A DNA stretch of 64,000 bases from Polyangiaceae bacterium (GCA_025936115.1 JAICTZ010000028.1:1-64000), one strand, 5' to 3'; counted from the stretch's first letter, positions 55,605 through 64,000 are shown. The notes: a model not told the origin generated them from the letters alone. Numbers and translations are program-made.

Positions 55605-56456
55605 ATGGTCGATACCCTGCACCCGAGTCAATCCCAGCGTGTATCGATCGTCGCCGGTGAGCTCGCCTCCGATTCGGCGCTGCGGGAGGTGGAGATGCTC
55701 GCGAGCACGTTGGGGGTGCTCCAGACCGTGACCCGCGTCTTGCCACCGCCGCAGAAACCGAGTGTAAGGACCGCGCTCGAGGCGAGTCGTCAGGCCGATC
55801 TCGAGCTCTTGGAAGAGGCGGCGCTCGCGGACCAGGTTACTTCGGTCCTTCCGAGCAAGGAGTGGCCGGCGACGCAGGTGCTGCGAGCGGAGGAAGGGTT
55901 TTTGGAGACCGTCGTACGGCTGGTGCAAGAGACCGGCGCGGAGCTCGTGATTTTGACGGGCGTCGATGCATCCGTCGTGGCCGCGATCACGGAGCTTGCT
56001 CACGCCTGCCAACGCCCGATGCTTCTAGCGCGACCAGCCGCTGAAGGTGCAGAGGGCGTTCTCGTGGCGACGTCGATGGCCGACGATGGCATTCGGGTCC
56101 TTCGCTACGGAGCCGAGCTTTCCCGTCGATTGGGCGCCGCCGTCACAGTGGCACACAATCCAGTGGCCTCGGGGACGGACTCCGCCGTCGCGCATGAAAA
56201 AGCGCGCGCGGAGCTCGAGACGCGCGCTTCTGCCATTGGCAGCGAGGTCGGGGTCCAGATACGAACGGCCGTCACGTCAGCAGAGTCGCCAGAAGCTGCG
56301 ATTGTTGCGCTGGCCACCCAGAAGAATTGGCAACTTCTGGTGCTGGGGTCCTACCCTCGCTCATGGCTGACCGGTTGGCTCGTGCCGAGTGTATGCGCGC
56401 CCGTAGTCGAAAGAGTCCCTTCGAGCGTGCTGGTTCTGCCCCTGCTAGAGACGTGA
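55605..56456 (+). CDS. Universal stress protein with two Usp-like halves
   Basis: 283 residues from ATG 55605 (AGGAG at 55592-55596). The first half (VSIVAGELASDSALREVEML, ELVILTGVDASVVAAITELA, RPMLLARPA) is a degenerate Usp domain. The second half (GVLVATSMADDGIRVLRYGAELSRRLGAAVTVAH, WQLLVLGSYPRSW, SVLVLP) is more typical, with the terminal PSSVLVLP strand. The ATP-binding G-x2-G-x9-GS/T motif is incomplete, so the protein may not bind ATP. Usp proteins respond to starvation and envelope stress. It lies 214 bases after nhaA on the same strand. Confidence 0.8.
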   Translation: MVDTLHPSQSQRVSIVAGELASDSALREVEMLASTLGVLQTVTRVLPPPQKPSVRTALEASRQADLELLEEAALADQVTSVLPSKEWPATQVLRAEEGFLETVVRLVQETGAELVILTGVDASVVAAITELAHACQRPMLLARPAAEGAEGVLVATSMADDGIRVLRYGAELSRRLGAAVTVAHNPVASGTDSAVAHEKARAELETRASAIGSEVGVQIRTAVTSAESPEAAIVALATQKNWQLLVLGSYPRSWLTGWLVPSVCAPVVERVPSSVLVLPLLET

Positions 56457-56778
56457 ATCGACGCGACCTGCGCACTGTCCCGTTTTGCCCCGCGGCGCGT
56501 CTCCGATGTCGCGAGCGAAGAGTGCGGATGCTCGTAGTCTTCGGTTGACGCCATAGCCCGGCGTAAGAACGATCCCCGTGGAAGCATCGCTGCGCGACGA
56601 GACGGCCCAATGCTTGCTCTCTGAGCGCGCCGCAACAGGAGCCCGCCATGGACACGATGAACGACGACAAGCATGCGGCCCTATTTCATAGACATCGACA
56701 ACGACATGTCGGCGATTGGAGCCGGCGTTGCAGCGGGTTCGACACCTCTCGAGTCTCGGTCGGGGTAAGGAGAGCAGC
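56457..56778. other. Intergenic region between the two Usp genes
   Basis: 322 bases with no gene seen on either strand; open frames lack known motifs and ribosome sites. AAGGAG at 56767-56772 belongs to the downstream Usp gene. A separate promoter for that gene is likely here. Confidence 0.5.
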
Positions 56779-57450
56779 ATGAACACGCCCGCTGACGCAA
56801 TCAAGCCGTTCGTCGTCCTCGTCGGCGTCGATTACGCGGATCTCGGGACGCTCGCGCTGCTCGAAACTCTCGATGCCGCCAAAGCTCGGCCGCGCAGTCA
56901 GGTCCATGCCGTGCACGTGGGGCAGGCGGCCGGCATGCACAGCGCGGCCGGGACGACTTCCTCAGAAGATGTCCAGTCGAGCGAAGCGTCCACGTCCCTC
57001 AAGACTTACATCGAAAAGGTGCTTGCAGAATGGCAAGCGCGTGCCGGCGGCGAGGTCCCACTGCCGTTCGAACGTCTCACGACACACGTCAGATTCAGCG
57101 ATCCTGCGCACGCGATCGCGCAGCTCGCGTCGGACATCGAAGCGGATCTGGTCGTAGTCGGAACGCACGGGCGGCGCGGACTCACGCACCTGCTTTTAGG
57201 CTCGGTGGCGGAGGGGGTCGTGCGGCTCGCCCCTTGCCCGGTGCTCGTCGTGAGGCCCGTGCGCTCGCCGGCGGCGGCGGCGCCGCAGATCGAGCCACCT
57301 TGCCCGCTGTGCGTGGAGGCACGTCGCGCGAGCGACGGGCGCGTGTTCTGGTGTGAGCAACACCGGGAACACCACGAGCGGCGTCACACCTACTCGTTCA
57401 GTCCCGTGAGATCGGCGCACCAGTCAGGTCTTTTGTATCCGGTTCGTTGA
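56779..57450 (+). CDS. Universal stress protein with a Cys/His tail
   Basis: 223 residues from ATG 56779. The Usp domain runs VVLVGVDYADLGTLALLETL, VHAVHVGQAAG, ADLVVVGTHGRRGLTHLLLGSVAEGVVRLAPCPVLVVRP. It carries a complete ATP-type motif (G-T-H-G-R-R-G ... GS). After about residue 165 comes a tail not found in standard Usp proteins: PCPLCVEARRASDGRVFWCEQHREHHERRH. The C-x2-C and C-x2-H residues look like a zinc site. The tail could mediate protein binding or redox sensing. Its role is unknown. Confidence 0.85.
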   Translation: MNTPADAIKPFVVLVGVDYADLGTLALLETLDAAKARPRSQVHAVHVGQAAGMHSAAGTTSSEDVQSSEASTSLKTYIEKVLAEWQARAGGEVPLPFERLTTHVRFSDPAHAIAQLASDIEADLVVVGTHGRRGLTHLLLGSVAEGVVRLAPCPVLVVRPVRSPAAAAPQIEPPCPLCVEARRASDGRVFWCEQHREHHERRHTYSFSPVRSAHQSGLLYPVR

Positions 57451-57737
57451 GCTTCCATGCGCCAGCCCCGGGTCGCTGTAGCTCGTGGCGAAACGCGACA
57501 GGTTGCCGACGCGGCGTTCCCGGATATAGTTGGCGTTCAAACGAGTTCAACGGACACCATCGCGCTCCTGAGGACCGAACAGCCCGGGGGAGGCGATGCG
57601 CCGTACCGTCGCGAGGTGGAATGTACCGCGTTCGCCGGCAACGATCTCGTGAGCGCAACGTCAGCGGCTCGAGCCCCGCAAAGATGCTCCGGGCGCGTGG
57701 CGGGACGATTCCGTCACCGCGATGATGGTGGACGCCC

Positions 57738-59408
57738 GTGACGCCCCGCTCGTTGGTTCGGCTCCAGGATCGGCTCGTCCGCCTGCTCGGTAACAGCGTG
57801 GACGGGCGGCGCCCACTCGTTGCAGGCATGCTGCGCCGAGACGCCAGCGAGTCCACGTCGTATTGGCTGCAGCTCGTGGTCTCCGTCGGCATCGCGACGT
57901 TGGGACTCGTCCTCGGCAGCACTGCAGTCGTGATCGGTGCCATGCTGGTCGCGCCTTTGATGGGGCCGATTGTGGGACTCGGCATGGGTCTCGCAGCGGG
58001 GTCGCCGTTCCTCGTGCTTCGCTCCGCTGGCCGTGTGAGCTTTAGCGTCCTCGCGGCAGTGGGCGGCGCCGCGCTCATCACCTTGCTGTTGCCGTTTCAC
58101 GAGATGAACGCGGAGATCTCGGCCAGGGCCTCGCCGACGGTCCTCGATCTGATTACGGCTGGATTCTGCGCGCTCGCGGGGGTCTATGCGTCGGTGCGGC
58201 CGGGGTCCGATCGGACGACGACGGCTGCCGGCACGGCCATCAGCGTGTCGCTCGTGCCACCCCTCTGCGCCAGCGGCTACGGCATCGGTACCGCGGCGTG
58301 GTCTATCGCGGGAGGGGCGGTGCTGCTGTTCCTGACGAATCTGGTGGCCATCCTCTTCGTCGGGACCCTTGCGTTCGTCGCGTCCGGATTCAACCGCGTC
58401 GATGTGGTCTCGCTCGAGCGCGACGTGCTCGGCGCTGATGGAGGGGGCGCACCCGTCGCTGGTGCGCTGGCGCGGCGGCTCGCGCGCGTCTTCGCGTCCC
58501 GCTTTGGTCCCGCGCTTCGCTTCTCGATGCCGTTCATCCTGCTGGCGGCCGTCTACGTGCCCTTGCGACACGCGCTCGATGAAGTGGCCTGGGAAGTGCG
58601 CGTGCGTGCCGCGGTAAAACGGTCGCTCAGCGCCGACCCCGCGCGAGTCATCGAGAGTCGCGTCCGAATCGAGCGACACGAAGTCGAGCTCGTGCTCGTG
58701 CTTCTCGGCACGACCGAAGACGCTGATCGTACGCGCGCGCGCTTGGGTCGAGAGCTCCGGCGAGTCTCCGGGGTCGCACCGCACGTGGAAATCTTGGCTG
58801 TTCCCGACGCCACTTCCTTTGCGGGGCTCGAATCCACTCTACTCAAGCCCCGCGTCGCCGAAGCCACGGCGCTCTCGGCGATTCCGCCCGGGGAGCAGCT
58901 CGACGCGACCCAGGCGACGCTGCGCGGTGCCGTGGGCGAGCTCTGGCCGAAAGGGATCGCGGGAGCCCCCTTGGTCGTGGATATCGGCCTCGCGGATGGC
59001 GGTCCGGTGCGCGTCAGAATAGTCCATCTCGGCCAGCCGCTAAGCGCGGATGGCGCGGAGGCATTTCGACGGGCCATTGACGCGAGGCTCGGTCGCGAGA
59101 CGCGCTTGGTCGACGTAGCGGTTCCGACGGCTCCGTTCACGCGCGAGGGCGGGGACTTGTCGTTCATTGCGGGCGTATCGGCGGCCGTCCGTTCGACTGC
59201 CGGAATCCCTGCCGTCCATGTCTGCGTCGTCGCTCCACGGGCGTCTGCAGCCGGAGCAGACGCCGAGCTGGCGCACGCCGTGGACGCGGTGCTGGAGGCG
59301 CACCCGCAGGTCGCGCGCCAGTCAGGCGACGCCTGGAGTGTTCGCTTCGTGAGGGGCGCCTGCCCTGACCTCGACGTCGACGCTGGCACTTCGGATGGCG
59401 GCACCTGA
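57738..59408 (+). CDS. DUF389 membrane protein
   Basis: 556 residues, GTG start. The N-terminal half is the DUF389 membrane domain: YWLQLVVSVGIATLGLVLGSTAVVIGAMLVAPLMGPIVGLGMGLA (shown in parts), TPTVLDLITAGFCALAGVYAS-like segment and AAGTAISVSLVPPLCASGYGIG. About six helices are predicted. The C-terminal 300 residues are soluble and mixed alpha/beta, larger than in most family members. The family is widespread (TIGR00341 type) but the transported or sensed substrate is unknown. It stands between the Usp gene and the HtrA homologue. Confidence 0.88.
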   Translation: MTPRSLVRLQDRLVRLLGNSVDGRRPLVAGMLRRDASESTSYWLQLVVSVGIATLGLVLGSTAVVIGAMLVAPLMGPIVGLGMGLAAGSPFLVLRSAGRVSFSVLAAVGGAALITLLLPFHEMNAEISARASPTVLDLITAGFCALAGVYASVRPGSDRTTTAAGTAISVSLVPPLCASGYGIGTAAWSIAGGAVLLFLTNLVAILFVGTLAFVASGFNRVDVVSLERDVLGADGGGAPVAGALARRLARVFASRFGPALRFSMPFILLAAVYVPLRHALDEVAWEVRVRAAVKRSLSADPARVIESRVRIERHEVELVLVLLGTTEDADRTRARLGRELRRVSGVAPHVEILAVPDATSFAGLESTLLKPRVAEATALSAIPPGEQLDATQATLRGAVGELWPKGIAGAPLVVDIGLADGGPVRVRIVHLGQPLSADGAEAFRRAIDARLGRETRLVDVAVPTAPFTREGGDLSFIAGVSAAVRSTAGIPAVHVCVVAPRASAAGADAELAHAVDAVLEAHPQVARQSGDAWSVRFVRGACPDLDVDAGTSDGGT

Positions 59409-59482
59409 GCCGTGAGCGCGCGACGGCTTCGTGCTTTTGGTGGTTTGGGTCGAACGATTGTCACGCGAACGGCGTCTGAAAG

Positions 59483-59500
59483 TAGTTTGAATCGAAACTA
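59483..59500. promoter_or_regulatory. Inverted repeat upstream of the HtrA homologue
   Basis: TAGTTT (59483-59488) and AAACTA (59495-59500) are perfect complements with spacer GAATCG, in the 241-base gap before the HtrA-like gene. The half-site TAGTTTG also occurs upstream of the globin gene and, inverted, before the ClC gene (61237-61243). Confidence 0.4.
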
Positions 59501-59649
59501 TCTGACGATCTGCGCAGCCGGGAATGTCTCAGGTCCGGCACTTGCTGAAGGAAGCGGTTGCGGCGCGCTCGCGATTGTCACGGCTAACCCGGCAGAAAGT
59601 CCACCCGCCAGGCTGACCTCAGCGCGCCACGGCAGCGAGTTGCCCTTCC

Positions 59650-61161
59650 ATGCCTGCACCCGCGGACCAACGCAACGTCGCGACGCGCTACATACTCGCG
59701 CTCTCGGCGCTCTTCGCCGTCGCTGCCCTTGGCCTCGGTTGGGCGTTCAAGGTGCGTCCTCGTCTGGGGCGTCCAGTCGTAGCCGGTGCTCGCTCCGCGA
59801 CGGCACCCATTGACGCGCGCTTCGGCAGAACGGATACGCAGGCGCTCGTCGAGGTCGCCGAGCGCGCATTGCCGTCGCTCGTGAGCATCGGGTCCATTAG
59901 AGCCGCGCACTTCGAGGTACTGGAGCTCCCGCAAGACAACCCGTTTCTCCGCCGTCTGTATCAGCCGAGCGAGCACGCGCTCTCTTGGGCGCTACCGACT
60001 GAGTCGCCTCCGAAGCAGGCGCTCGGATCCGGCGTGCTCGTCGCGCGGGATACCATATTGACCACCGCGCACCTGATCGGTGACGCCAGCCGCCTGCGCG
60101 TCACGACGAGCGACGGACACGAGCGGACGGCACACGTGGCCGGCGTGGACCCGATCACCGATCTTGCGGCCCTCCGTCTGAGCGAACCCATCCCGCAACT
60201 GCCGTACCTGAGCTTCGGCGATTCATCGAAATTACGGCCGGGTCAGGTCGTGTTGGCGCTCGGTAGTCCTCCACGGGCGGGGCAAACCGTGAGCGTGGGG
60301 GTCGTCGCAGGGAAAGTGCCGGCGGAGCTCGGTGTCGCGCCCTATGGCGCGTTCATTCGGACCGACGCAGCCATCAACGCAGGCAACATTGGCGGCGCGC
60401 TGGTCGACGCCCAAGGGCGGCTGGTTGGCATCGCGACGTCAGCTCCGGGCGCCGGCTCCAGCATCGGCTTCGCCATTCCGAGCAACATGGCGCGTCCCGT
60501 ACTTGCGAGCCTGCTCGCCCACGGCCTCGTCGAGCGCGGCTACCTCGGCGTGGCATTGCAGGATCTCGACGTAGAGCTCGCGCGTGCGCTGGGGCTAGAA
60601 GCGGCCCGCGGGGTCTTGGTTGCCGACGTCATACCTGGCAGCTCCGCGGCACTTGCCGGCGTGATTCGGGGCGACGTGCTGGTCGCCGTCGACGGTCGCG
60701 CGGTCACGTCAGTGAGTACCTTTCGCAACCTCGTCGCGGTCGAGACGGGCGGCGAGCGGGTGAAGCTGGAGCTCGAACGCCACGGGACGCGACTGACGGT
60801 GACGGCGACGCTCGCCGCGAATCCGCCGCGCGTGTCGCGAGGCGCGAGTGCGATCGCACAGCGCCTCGCCGGAACGGCCGGTCTCGAGCTCGCGAGCCTG
60901 AGCCGCGCGAACCGCGAGCACCTGAGGCTGCCCGTGGCGCTCACGACCGGGTTGCTCGTCGAGGACGTCGCGCCCGGCAGTCCGGCGGCTGTCGCCGATG
61001 TGCGCGCGGGCGACGTGTTGCTCGAGCTCGACCAGCGGCCCGTCGCGACCGAGGTAGACGTGAAGCACGCGTGGCTTCAGGCTCGCCGTCCAATGGCCGC
61101 GCTTCTCTTCCGTCTCGATCGCACGATGTACACCGTTATCGAGCCAGCGGACGGGGGTTGA
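59650..61161 (+). CDS. HtrA/DegP-like protein with two PDZ domains and no catalytic serine
   Basis: 503 residues. One N-terminal membrane anchor (YILALSALFAVAALGLGWAF). Trypsin-like domain with His141 in ILTTAHLIGD and Asp171 in DPITDLAALRL. The serine motif, normally GNSGG-x-L, reads AGNIGGALV, with Ile247 (codon ATT at 60388-60390). Two PDZ domains follow (GYLGVALQDLDVELARALG and GVLVADVIPGSSAALAGV; then GLLVEDVAPGSPAAVADVRAGDVL). Without the serine it cannot use the family mechanism. It may act as a chaperone, decoy or PDZ-sensing partner, perhaps of the Tsp protease or of an active HtrA elsewhere. Anchored facing the periplasm. Confidence 0.88.
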   Translation: MPAPADQRNVATRYILALSALFAVAALGLGWAFKVRPRLGRPVVAGARSATAPIDARFGRTDTQALVEVAERALPSLVSIGSIRAAHFEVLELPQDNPFLRRLYQPSEHALSWALPTESPPKQALGSGVLVARDTILTTAHLIGDASRLRVTTSDGHERTAHVAGVDPITDLAALRLSEPIPQLPYLSFGDSSKLRPGQVVLALGSPPRAGQTVSVGVVAGKVPAELGVAPYGAFIRTDAAINAGNIGGALVDAQGRLVGIATSAPGAGSSIGFAIPSNMARPVLASLLAHGLVERGYLGVALQDLDVELARALGLEAARGVLVADVIPGSSAALAGVIRGDVLVAVDGRAVTSVSTFRNLVAVETGGERVKLELERHGTRLTVTATLAANPPRVSRGASAIAQRLAGTAGLELASLSRANREHLRLPVALTTGLLVEDVAPGSPAAVADVRAGDVLLELDQRPVATEVDVKHAWLQARRPMAALLFRLDRTMYTVIEPADGG

Positions 61162-61402
61162 ACGCAGGCGTTGCGCCAAGACGCGACGGATTTCGCGTCC
61201 GCCGAACCTTGCCAGACCCGAAGAATGCTTTGACTACAAACTAAATCAACTGTACCCACGGTTAAAACGCGGTGGAGTAGCAGTTCGTTGAAGTCCAAAC
61301 GATACGGTGCTAGCTGCCAAGAGCATTGATGCGCCGCCACGAAACTTTTGCGCACGCCCTTTCGCAGGCGACCCGCCTTGACCTTCGTTGCAGCGTGAAC
61401 CC

Positions 61403-63262
61403 GTGAGCGATCCCGGAACGGGAACGGCAGCGGTGAGCCGGCGGCTTCGTCCGCTACTCGTGAGCGGCGTCACACGGCAGGCGCGAAAAGCGGCGCGCCT
61501 TTGGCGCCTTTATCTGCTGCGCTTGGAAATCCGGCTCGCGCCGACCGAGGCGCAGCGGCTTTTCCTTCTGACGGTAGCCATTGGAGGGCTCTGCGGGCTC
61601 GCCGCGGTGGCGTTCCACTACAGCATCGACTTCTTCGAAGGTCGGTTGATCGATCGCGCGCTGGAGGTCGCGGGACGCGCCTGGATGGTCTGGACCATCG
61701 TCACCCCGCTCGTCGGCGGGCTGATTTGTGGCGCACTGCTCGAATACGTGTTTCCGAACGCACGCGGCAGCGGTATCCCGCAAGTCAAGGTGGCCTTCGC
61801 GTCCACGCCCGCGGTCGTTCCGATGCGCGACGCCTTCGGCAAATTCGTCGTGGGTTCGCTCCAGATCGGATCGGGCGCTTCGCTCGGACGCGAGGGGCCC
61901 ACGGTACAGATCTGTGCCGGCATCGCGAGCTGGCTCGGTCGCTTGGTCGGCGTGTCACCGAAGGCGCAGCGACGGCTCTTGCCGGTAGGGGTGGCCGCCG
62001 GCATCGCTGCGGCCTTCAACGCTCCGATCGCCGCGGTCACGTTCACGATTGAAGAGGTGGTGGGAACGCTCGATCAGGCGGTGCTGTCGGGTGTGATCGT
62101 GGCGGCGGCCCTCGCCGCAGTGATCGAGCGCAGCTTGCTCGGCGAAAACGCCGTCTTCGATGTGCCCGGGACGTACGGGCTCCGTCACGCGTCATCACTG
62201 GTGCTCTACGGTGGGATCGGGGTCGGGGCCGGTCTTGCGGCGACTGCGTTCAGCGAGTCGCTGCTCTGGCTCCGCGCGCGCCTGCGAAGAGTAGCCGTGC
62301 TCCCCGCTTGGGCGCGGCCCGGGCTCGGCGGCGCCACGACCGGCGCGCTGGCCGTCGTCGGCATCTTGGCTTTCAAAGCTCCCGGCGTGACGGGCGGCGG
62401 CTATGACACGCTTGGCCGGGCGCTCAATGGTCAATACGTGTGGTGGGTGCTACTCGGACTCAGCGCCCTAAAGCTATTGGCCACCGTGGCTTCCTACTCC
62501 ACCGGGGGAGCCGGCGGCATTTTCGCCCCGGCCCTCTTCATTGGAGGCACGCTCGGCGGAGCCATCGGGGCCCTCGATACGAGCTGGTTCCATCACGTCG
62601 ACGAGTCCGGTGGGGCGTTCGCGCTCGTAGGAATGGGCGCAATGTTCGCGGGGGTGATCCGCGCCCCCATGACTTCGGTCCTCATCATCATCGAGATGAC
62701 TCGGGGTTATTCGTTGATTTTGCCGCTGATGCTCGCGAACATGACGGCATACGTGCTTGCTCGACGATTTCGCACTCAATCCGTTTACGAGGCGCTCCTC
62801 GAGCAGGATGGCATTCACCTGAAACACCCCGGCGATTCTTCCGAAAGTCATCGCGTCGCGTCGTATCTCGGCCGCGAGCCGGTCGTGCTTACGGCTGGGA
62901 TGTCGGGGCAGGAGGTACTCTTGCGCTGCGGGGCACCGGATCCGAAGAACGTGTTCCCGGTCGTCGACGCACAACGCCGTATTCTTGGCATCGTTACTCA
63001 GGACGAGCTCTCGGTGCTCGCCTCGTCGAGCGAGCTCGTCCCGGTCACGACGGCGTCGGATCTTATGCGGGAGCCTGTCGCGGTCCGCGCCGACGATGAT
63101 CTCGCTTTGGCCGTGGAGCTGATGTTGATTCACGGCCTGCGCGAGCTGCCGGTGACCGACATGGCCGGGCGCTTGCTCGGTTCGGTTGACGACCATACCA
63201 TCACGAAGGCATACCAGCGGCGGCCACCGCCGACGACGAGCCCACCCCCCCGTGCCGACTGA
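61403..63262 (+). CDS. ClC-family chloride channel/transporter with CBS domains
   Basis: 619 residues from GTG 61403; TTG 61388 would add five residues. ClC signatures: GSGIPQVKVAF, GREGPTVQICAG with gating Glu164, AAFNAPIAAVTFTIEEV and GGAGGIFAPALFIGG. Glu164 fits a channel or a Cl-/H+ exchanger. The C-terminus (about 490-610) has two CBS domains (VFPVVDAQRRILGIVTQDEL, LRELPVTDMAGRLLGSVDD), which usually bind adenine nucleotides. The gene overlaps the following wHTH-like gene by 11 bases. In some bacteria ClC antiporters defend against acid. Confidence 0.94.
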   Translation: MSDPGTGTAAVSRRLRPLLVSGVTRQARKAARLWRLYLLRLEIRLAPTEAQRLFLLTVAIGGLCGLAAVAFHYSIDFFEGRLIDRALEVAGRAWMVWTIVTPLVGGLICGALLEYVFPNARGSGIPQVKVAFASTPAVVPMRDAFGKFVVGSLQIGSGASLGREGPTVQICAGIASWLGRLVGVSPKAQRRLLPVGVAAGIAAAFNAPIAAVTFTIEEVVGTLDQAVLSGVIVAAALAAVIERSLLGENAVFDVPGTYGLRHASSLVLYGGIGVGAGLAATAFSESLLWLRARLRRVAVLPAWARPGLGGATTGALAVVGILAFKAPGVTGGGYDTLGRALNGQYVWWVLLGLSALKLLATVASYSTGGAGGIFAPALFIGGTLGGAIGALDTSWFHHVDESGGAFALVGMGAMFAGVIRAPMTSVLIIIEMTRGYSLILPLMLANMTAYVLARRFRTQSVYEALLEQDGIHLKHPGDSSESHRVASYLGREPVVLTAGMSGQEVLLRCGAPDPKNVFPVVDAQRRILGIVTQDELSVLASSSELVPVTTASDLMREPVAVRADDDLALAVELMLIHGLRELPVTDMAGRLLGSVDDHTITKAYQRRPPPTTSPPPRAD

Positions 63263-63662
63263 CGACGAAGAGCTGAGGCGATTTCTCTTCGAGCACGTCG
63301 AAGACCTCGAAGACCTCGAAATCATCGCGCGTTTCCACGAGCTCGGAGACGATCGGCTGCTCAATGCCGCGGAGCTGGCGGTCCTCACGCGGTTTCCGGA
63401 CACTACCACCAGGGAGGCGCTCGCCCGCCTGGCCGCTCGCGGATTGCTCGCCCCGACTGCAACGGAGCCCGTGAGCTATCGCTACGTGATAGCCGATGCG
63501 AGCTTGCGAGAGCGCCTGGAACGCGCTGTGGTCGAGTACCGGCAACAACCAATCAAGGTCATGGGGATGATGACGAGCAACGCGATCGAGCGTGTGCGCA
63601 CGGCAGCGGTAAGGACCTTTGCGGAGTGCTTCCGGATTGGAGGGCCAAAGTCGCGTGGCTGA
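63252..63662 (+). CDS. Small winged-helix-like protein of the DUF5985 module
   Basis: 136 residues from GTG 63252, inside the end of the ClC gene. An acidic start (EELRRFLFEHVEDLEDLEII) is followed by a winged-helix-like part: LNAAELAVLTRFPDTTTREALARLAARGLL, then a strand (YRYVIAD). The C-terminus is a helix with RTFAECFRIGG. It overlaps the DUF5985 gene (GTG 63655), and the three genes form a tightly overlapping series after clcA-like. DNA binding is plausible but unproven. Confidence 0.65.
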   Translation: MPTDDEELRRFLFEHVEDLEDLEIIARFHELGDDRLLNAAELAVLTRFPDTTTREALARLAARGLLAPTATEPVSYRYVIADASLRERLERAVVEYRQQPIKVMGMMTSNAIERVRTAAVRTFAECFRIGGPKSRG

Positions 63663-63912
63663 GCTCACCTACCTGCTCTGTGCTCTCGTAAGCATTTTCT
63701 GCGCGTGGCTACTCGTTCGGAACTATTTCCGGACTCGGTTGCGGCTGGCGCTCCTCGCGTGCATCTGCTTCGCCGGATTGGCGTTGAACAATATCCTTTT
63801 GTTCGTGGATCTAGTCGTCACGCCGGAAGTCGATCTGCGTATCCCACGTGCCATGGTAGCGCTGCTCGCGGTCGGGGTGCTCGCTTTCGGCCTCATTCTG
63901 GAGGATAGATGA
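63655..63912 (+). CDS. DUF5985-type small membrane protein
   Basis: 85 residues, GTG start with GGAGGG upstream. Three helices: LTYLLCALVSIFCAWLLVRNYF, LALLACICFAGLALNNILLFVDLVV and MVALLAVGVLAFGLILE. The LALNNILLFVDLVV stretch is typical of DUF5985 proteins, which come in adjacent pairs. Function unknown. Its stop overlaps the next ATG as ATGA. Confidence 0.75.
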   Translation: MAELTYLLCALVSIFCAWLLVRNYFRTRLRLALLACICFAGLALNNILLFVDLVVTPEVDLRIPRAMVALLAVGVLAFGLILEDR

Positions 63913-64000
63913 TCCAATTTCTATGGGGTGCGATAGCCGCGCTGTGTGCGATTGCCGCGGCTTTCTTCTTCAAGTTCTGGCGGCAAACGCGGGACGTGCT
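63909..64000 (+). CDS. Second DUF5985-like membrane protein, N-terminal part
   Basis: Only 30 residues are inside the window: MIQFLWGAIAALCAIAAAFF, then FKFWRQTRDVL. A single hydrophobic helix with the F-x-FWRQTRD end matches the partner protein usually found after the first DUF5985. The gene is cut by the right edge. Confidence 0.6.
   Translation, partial: MIQFLWGAIAALCAIAAAFFFKFWRQTRDV

Noticed and set aside
59483-61243. A shared TAGTTTG regulon motif as a firm regulatory call
   Set aside because: One or two chance copies of this 7-mer are expected in 64 kb at this GC content; kept only as a weak note.

Overview
The window is high-GC DNA from what looks like a myxobacterium (Myxococcota, probably Polyangiales/Sorangiineae). 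This rests on many lipoproteins with long Gly/Ser/Ala/Thr-rich linkers behind the lipobox, a protein with DUF4215 Cys-rich repeats and a fibro-slime domain, a glycosidase with a MYXO-CTERM-like tail, a sigma region-4-only protein with a Cys/His cluster, an NtrC-type regulator and paired DUF5985 proteins. No rRNA, tRNA or CRISPR array was seen. The only mobile-element trace is the C-terminal end of an IS110-type transposase at the left edge.

Layout. 1-6.9 kb: IS110 end, MerR-like regulator, region-4 protein, STAS-like protein, an M19 dipeptidase homologue with a changed metal ligand, a zinc-finger ParA coupled to a small ribbon-helix-helix protein, and purH. 7-14.2 kb: LamG-type lipoprotein, YciI protein, class III alcohol dehydrogenase, dicarboxylate/cation symporter, hybrid histidine kinase, YWTD-propeller lipoprotein. 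14.5-28.4 kb: fibro-slime/DUF4215 protein, then an arabinose/arabinan locus: two GH54 alpha-L-arabinofuranosidase lipoproteins, araB-araA-araD, a LamB-type porin and a GH39 glycosidase on one strand, with a convergent sugar-binding lipoprotein. This suggests extracellular or surface release of arabinose, outer-membrane uptake and conversion to D-xylulose-5-phosphate. No inner-membrane permease or Ara regulator is visible.

28.4-36.4 kb: divergent TetR/SDR pair with two operator-like sites, then a membrane histidine kinase and a sigma54 activator, directly followed by a near-consensus -24/-12 promoter and a coupled barrel-protein/lipoprotein gene pair. A second, diverged copy of that pair lies at 43.4-44.7 kb. 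An arylsulfotransferase remnant, a LysR regulator and a GST follow. 36.5-48.3 kb: several lipoproteins, a CPXCG protein, a DUF1440-type membrane protein, a GH3 glycosidase, a MarR regulator and a globin.

48.6-64 kb: tail-specific protease, a small unknown gene and a fused trehalose-6-P synthase/phosphatase with overlapping stop/start codons. Then comes an envelope or ion-stress run on the + strand: NhaA, two universal stress proteins, a DUF389 membrane protein, an HtrA homologue whose catalytic Ser is Ile, a ClC transporter with CBS domains, and a winged-helix/DUF5985/DUF5985-like trio cut by the right edge.

Strongest candidates for something new: the sigma54 two-component system tied to the duplicated barrel/lipoprotein module, the lipoprotein GH54 arabinan locus, the zinc-finger ParA pair, and the inactivated HtrA within the stress run.
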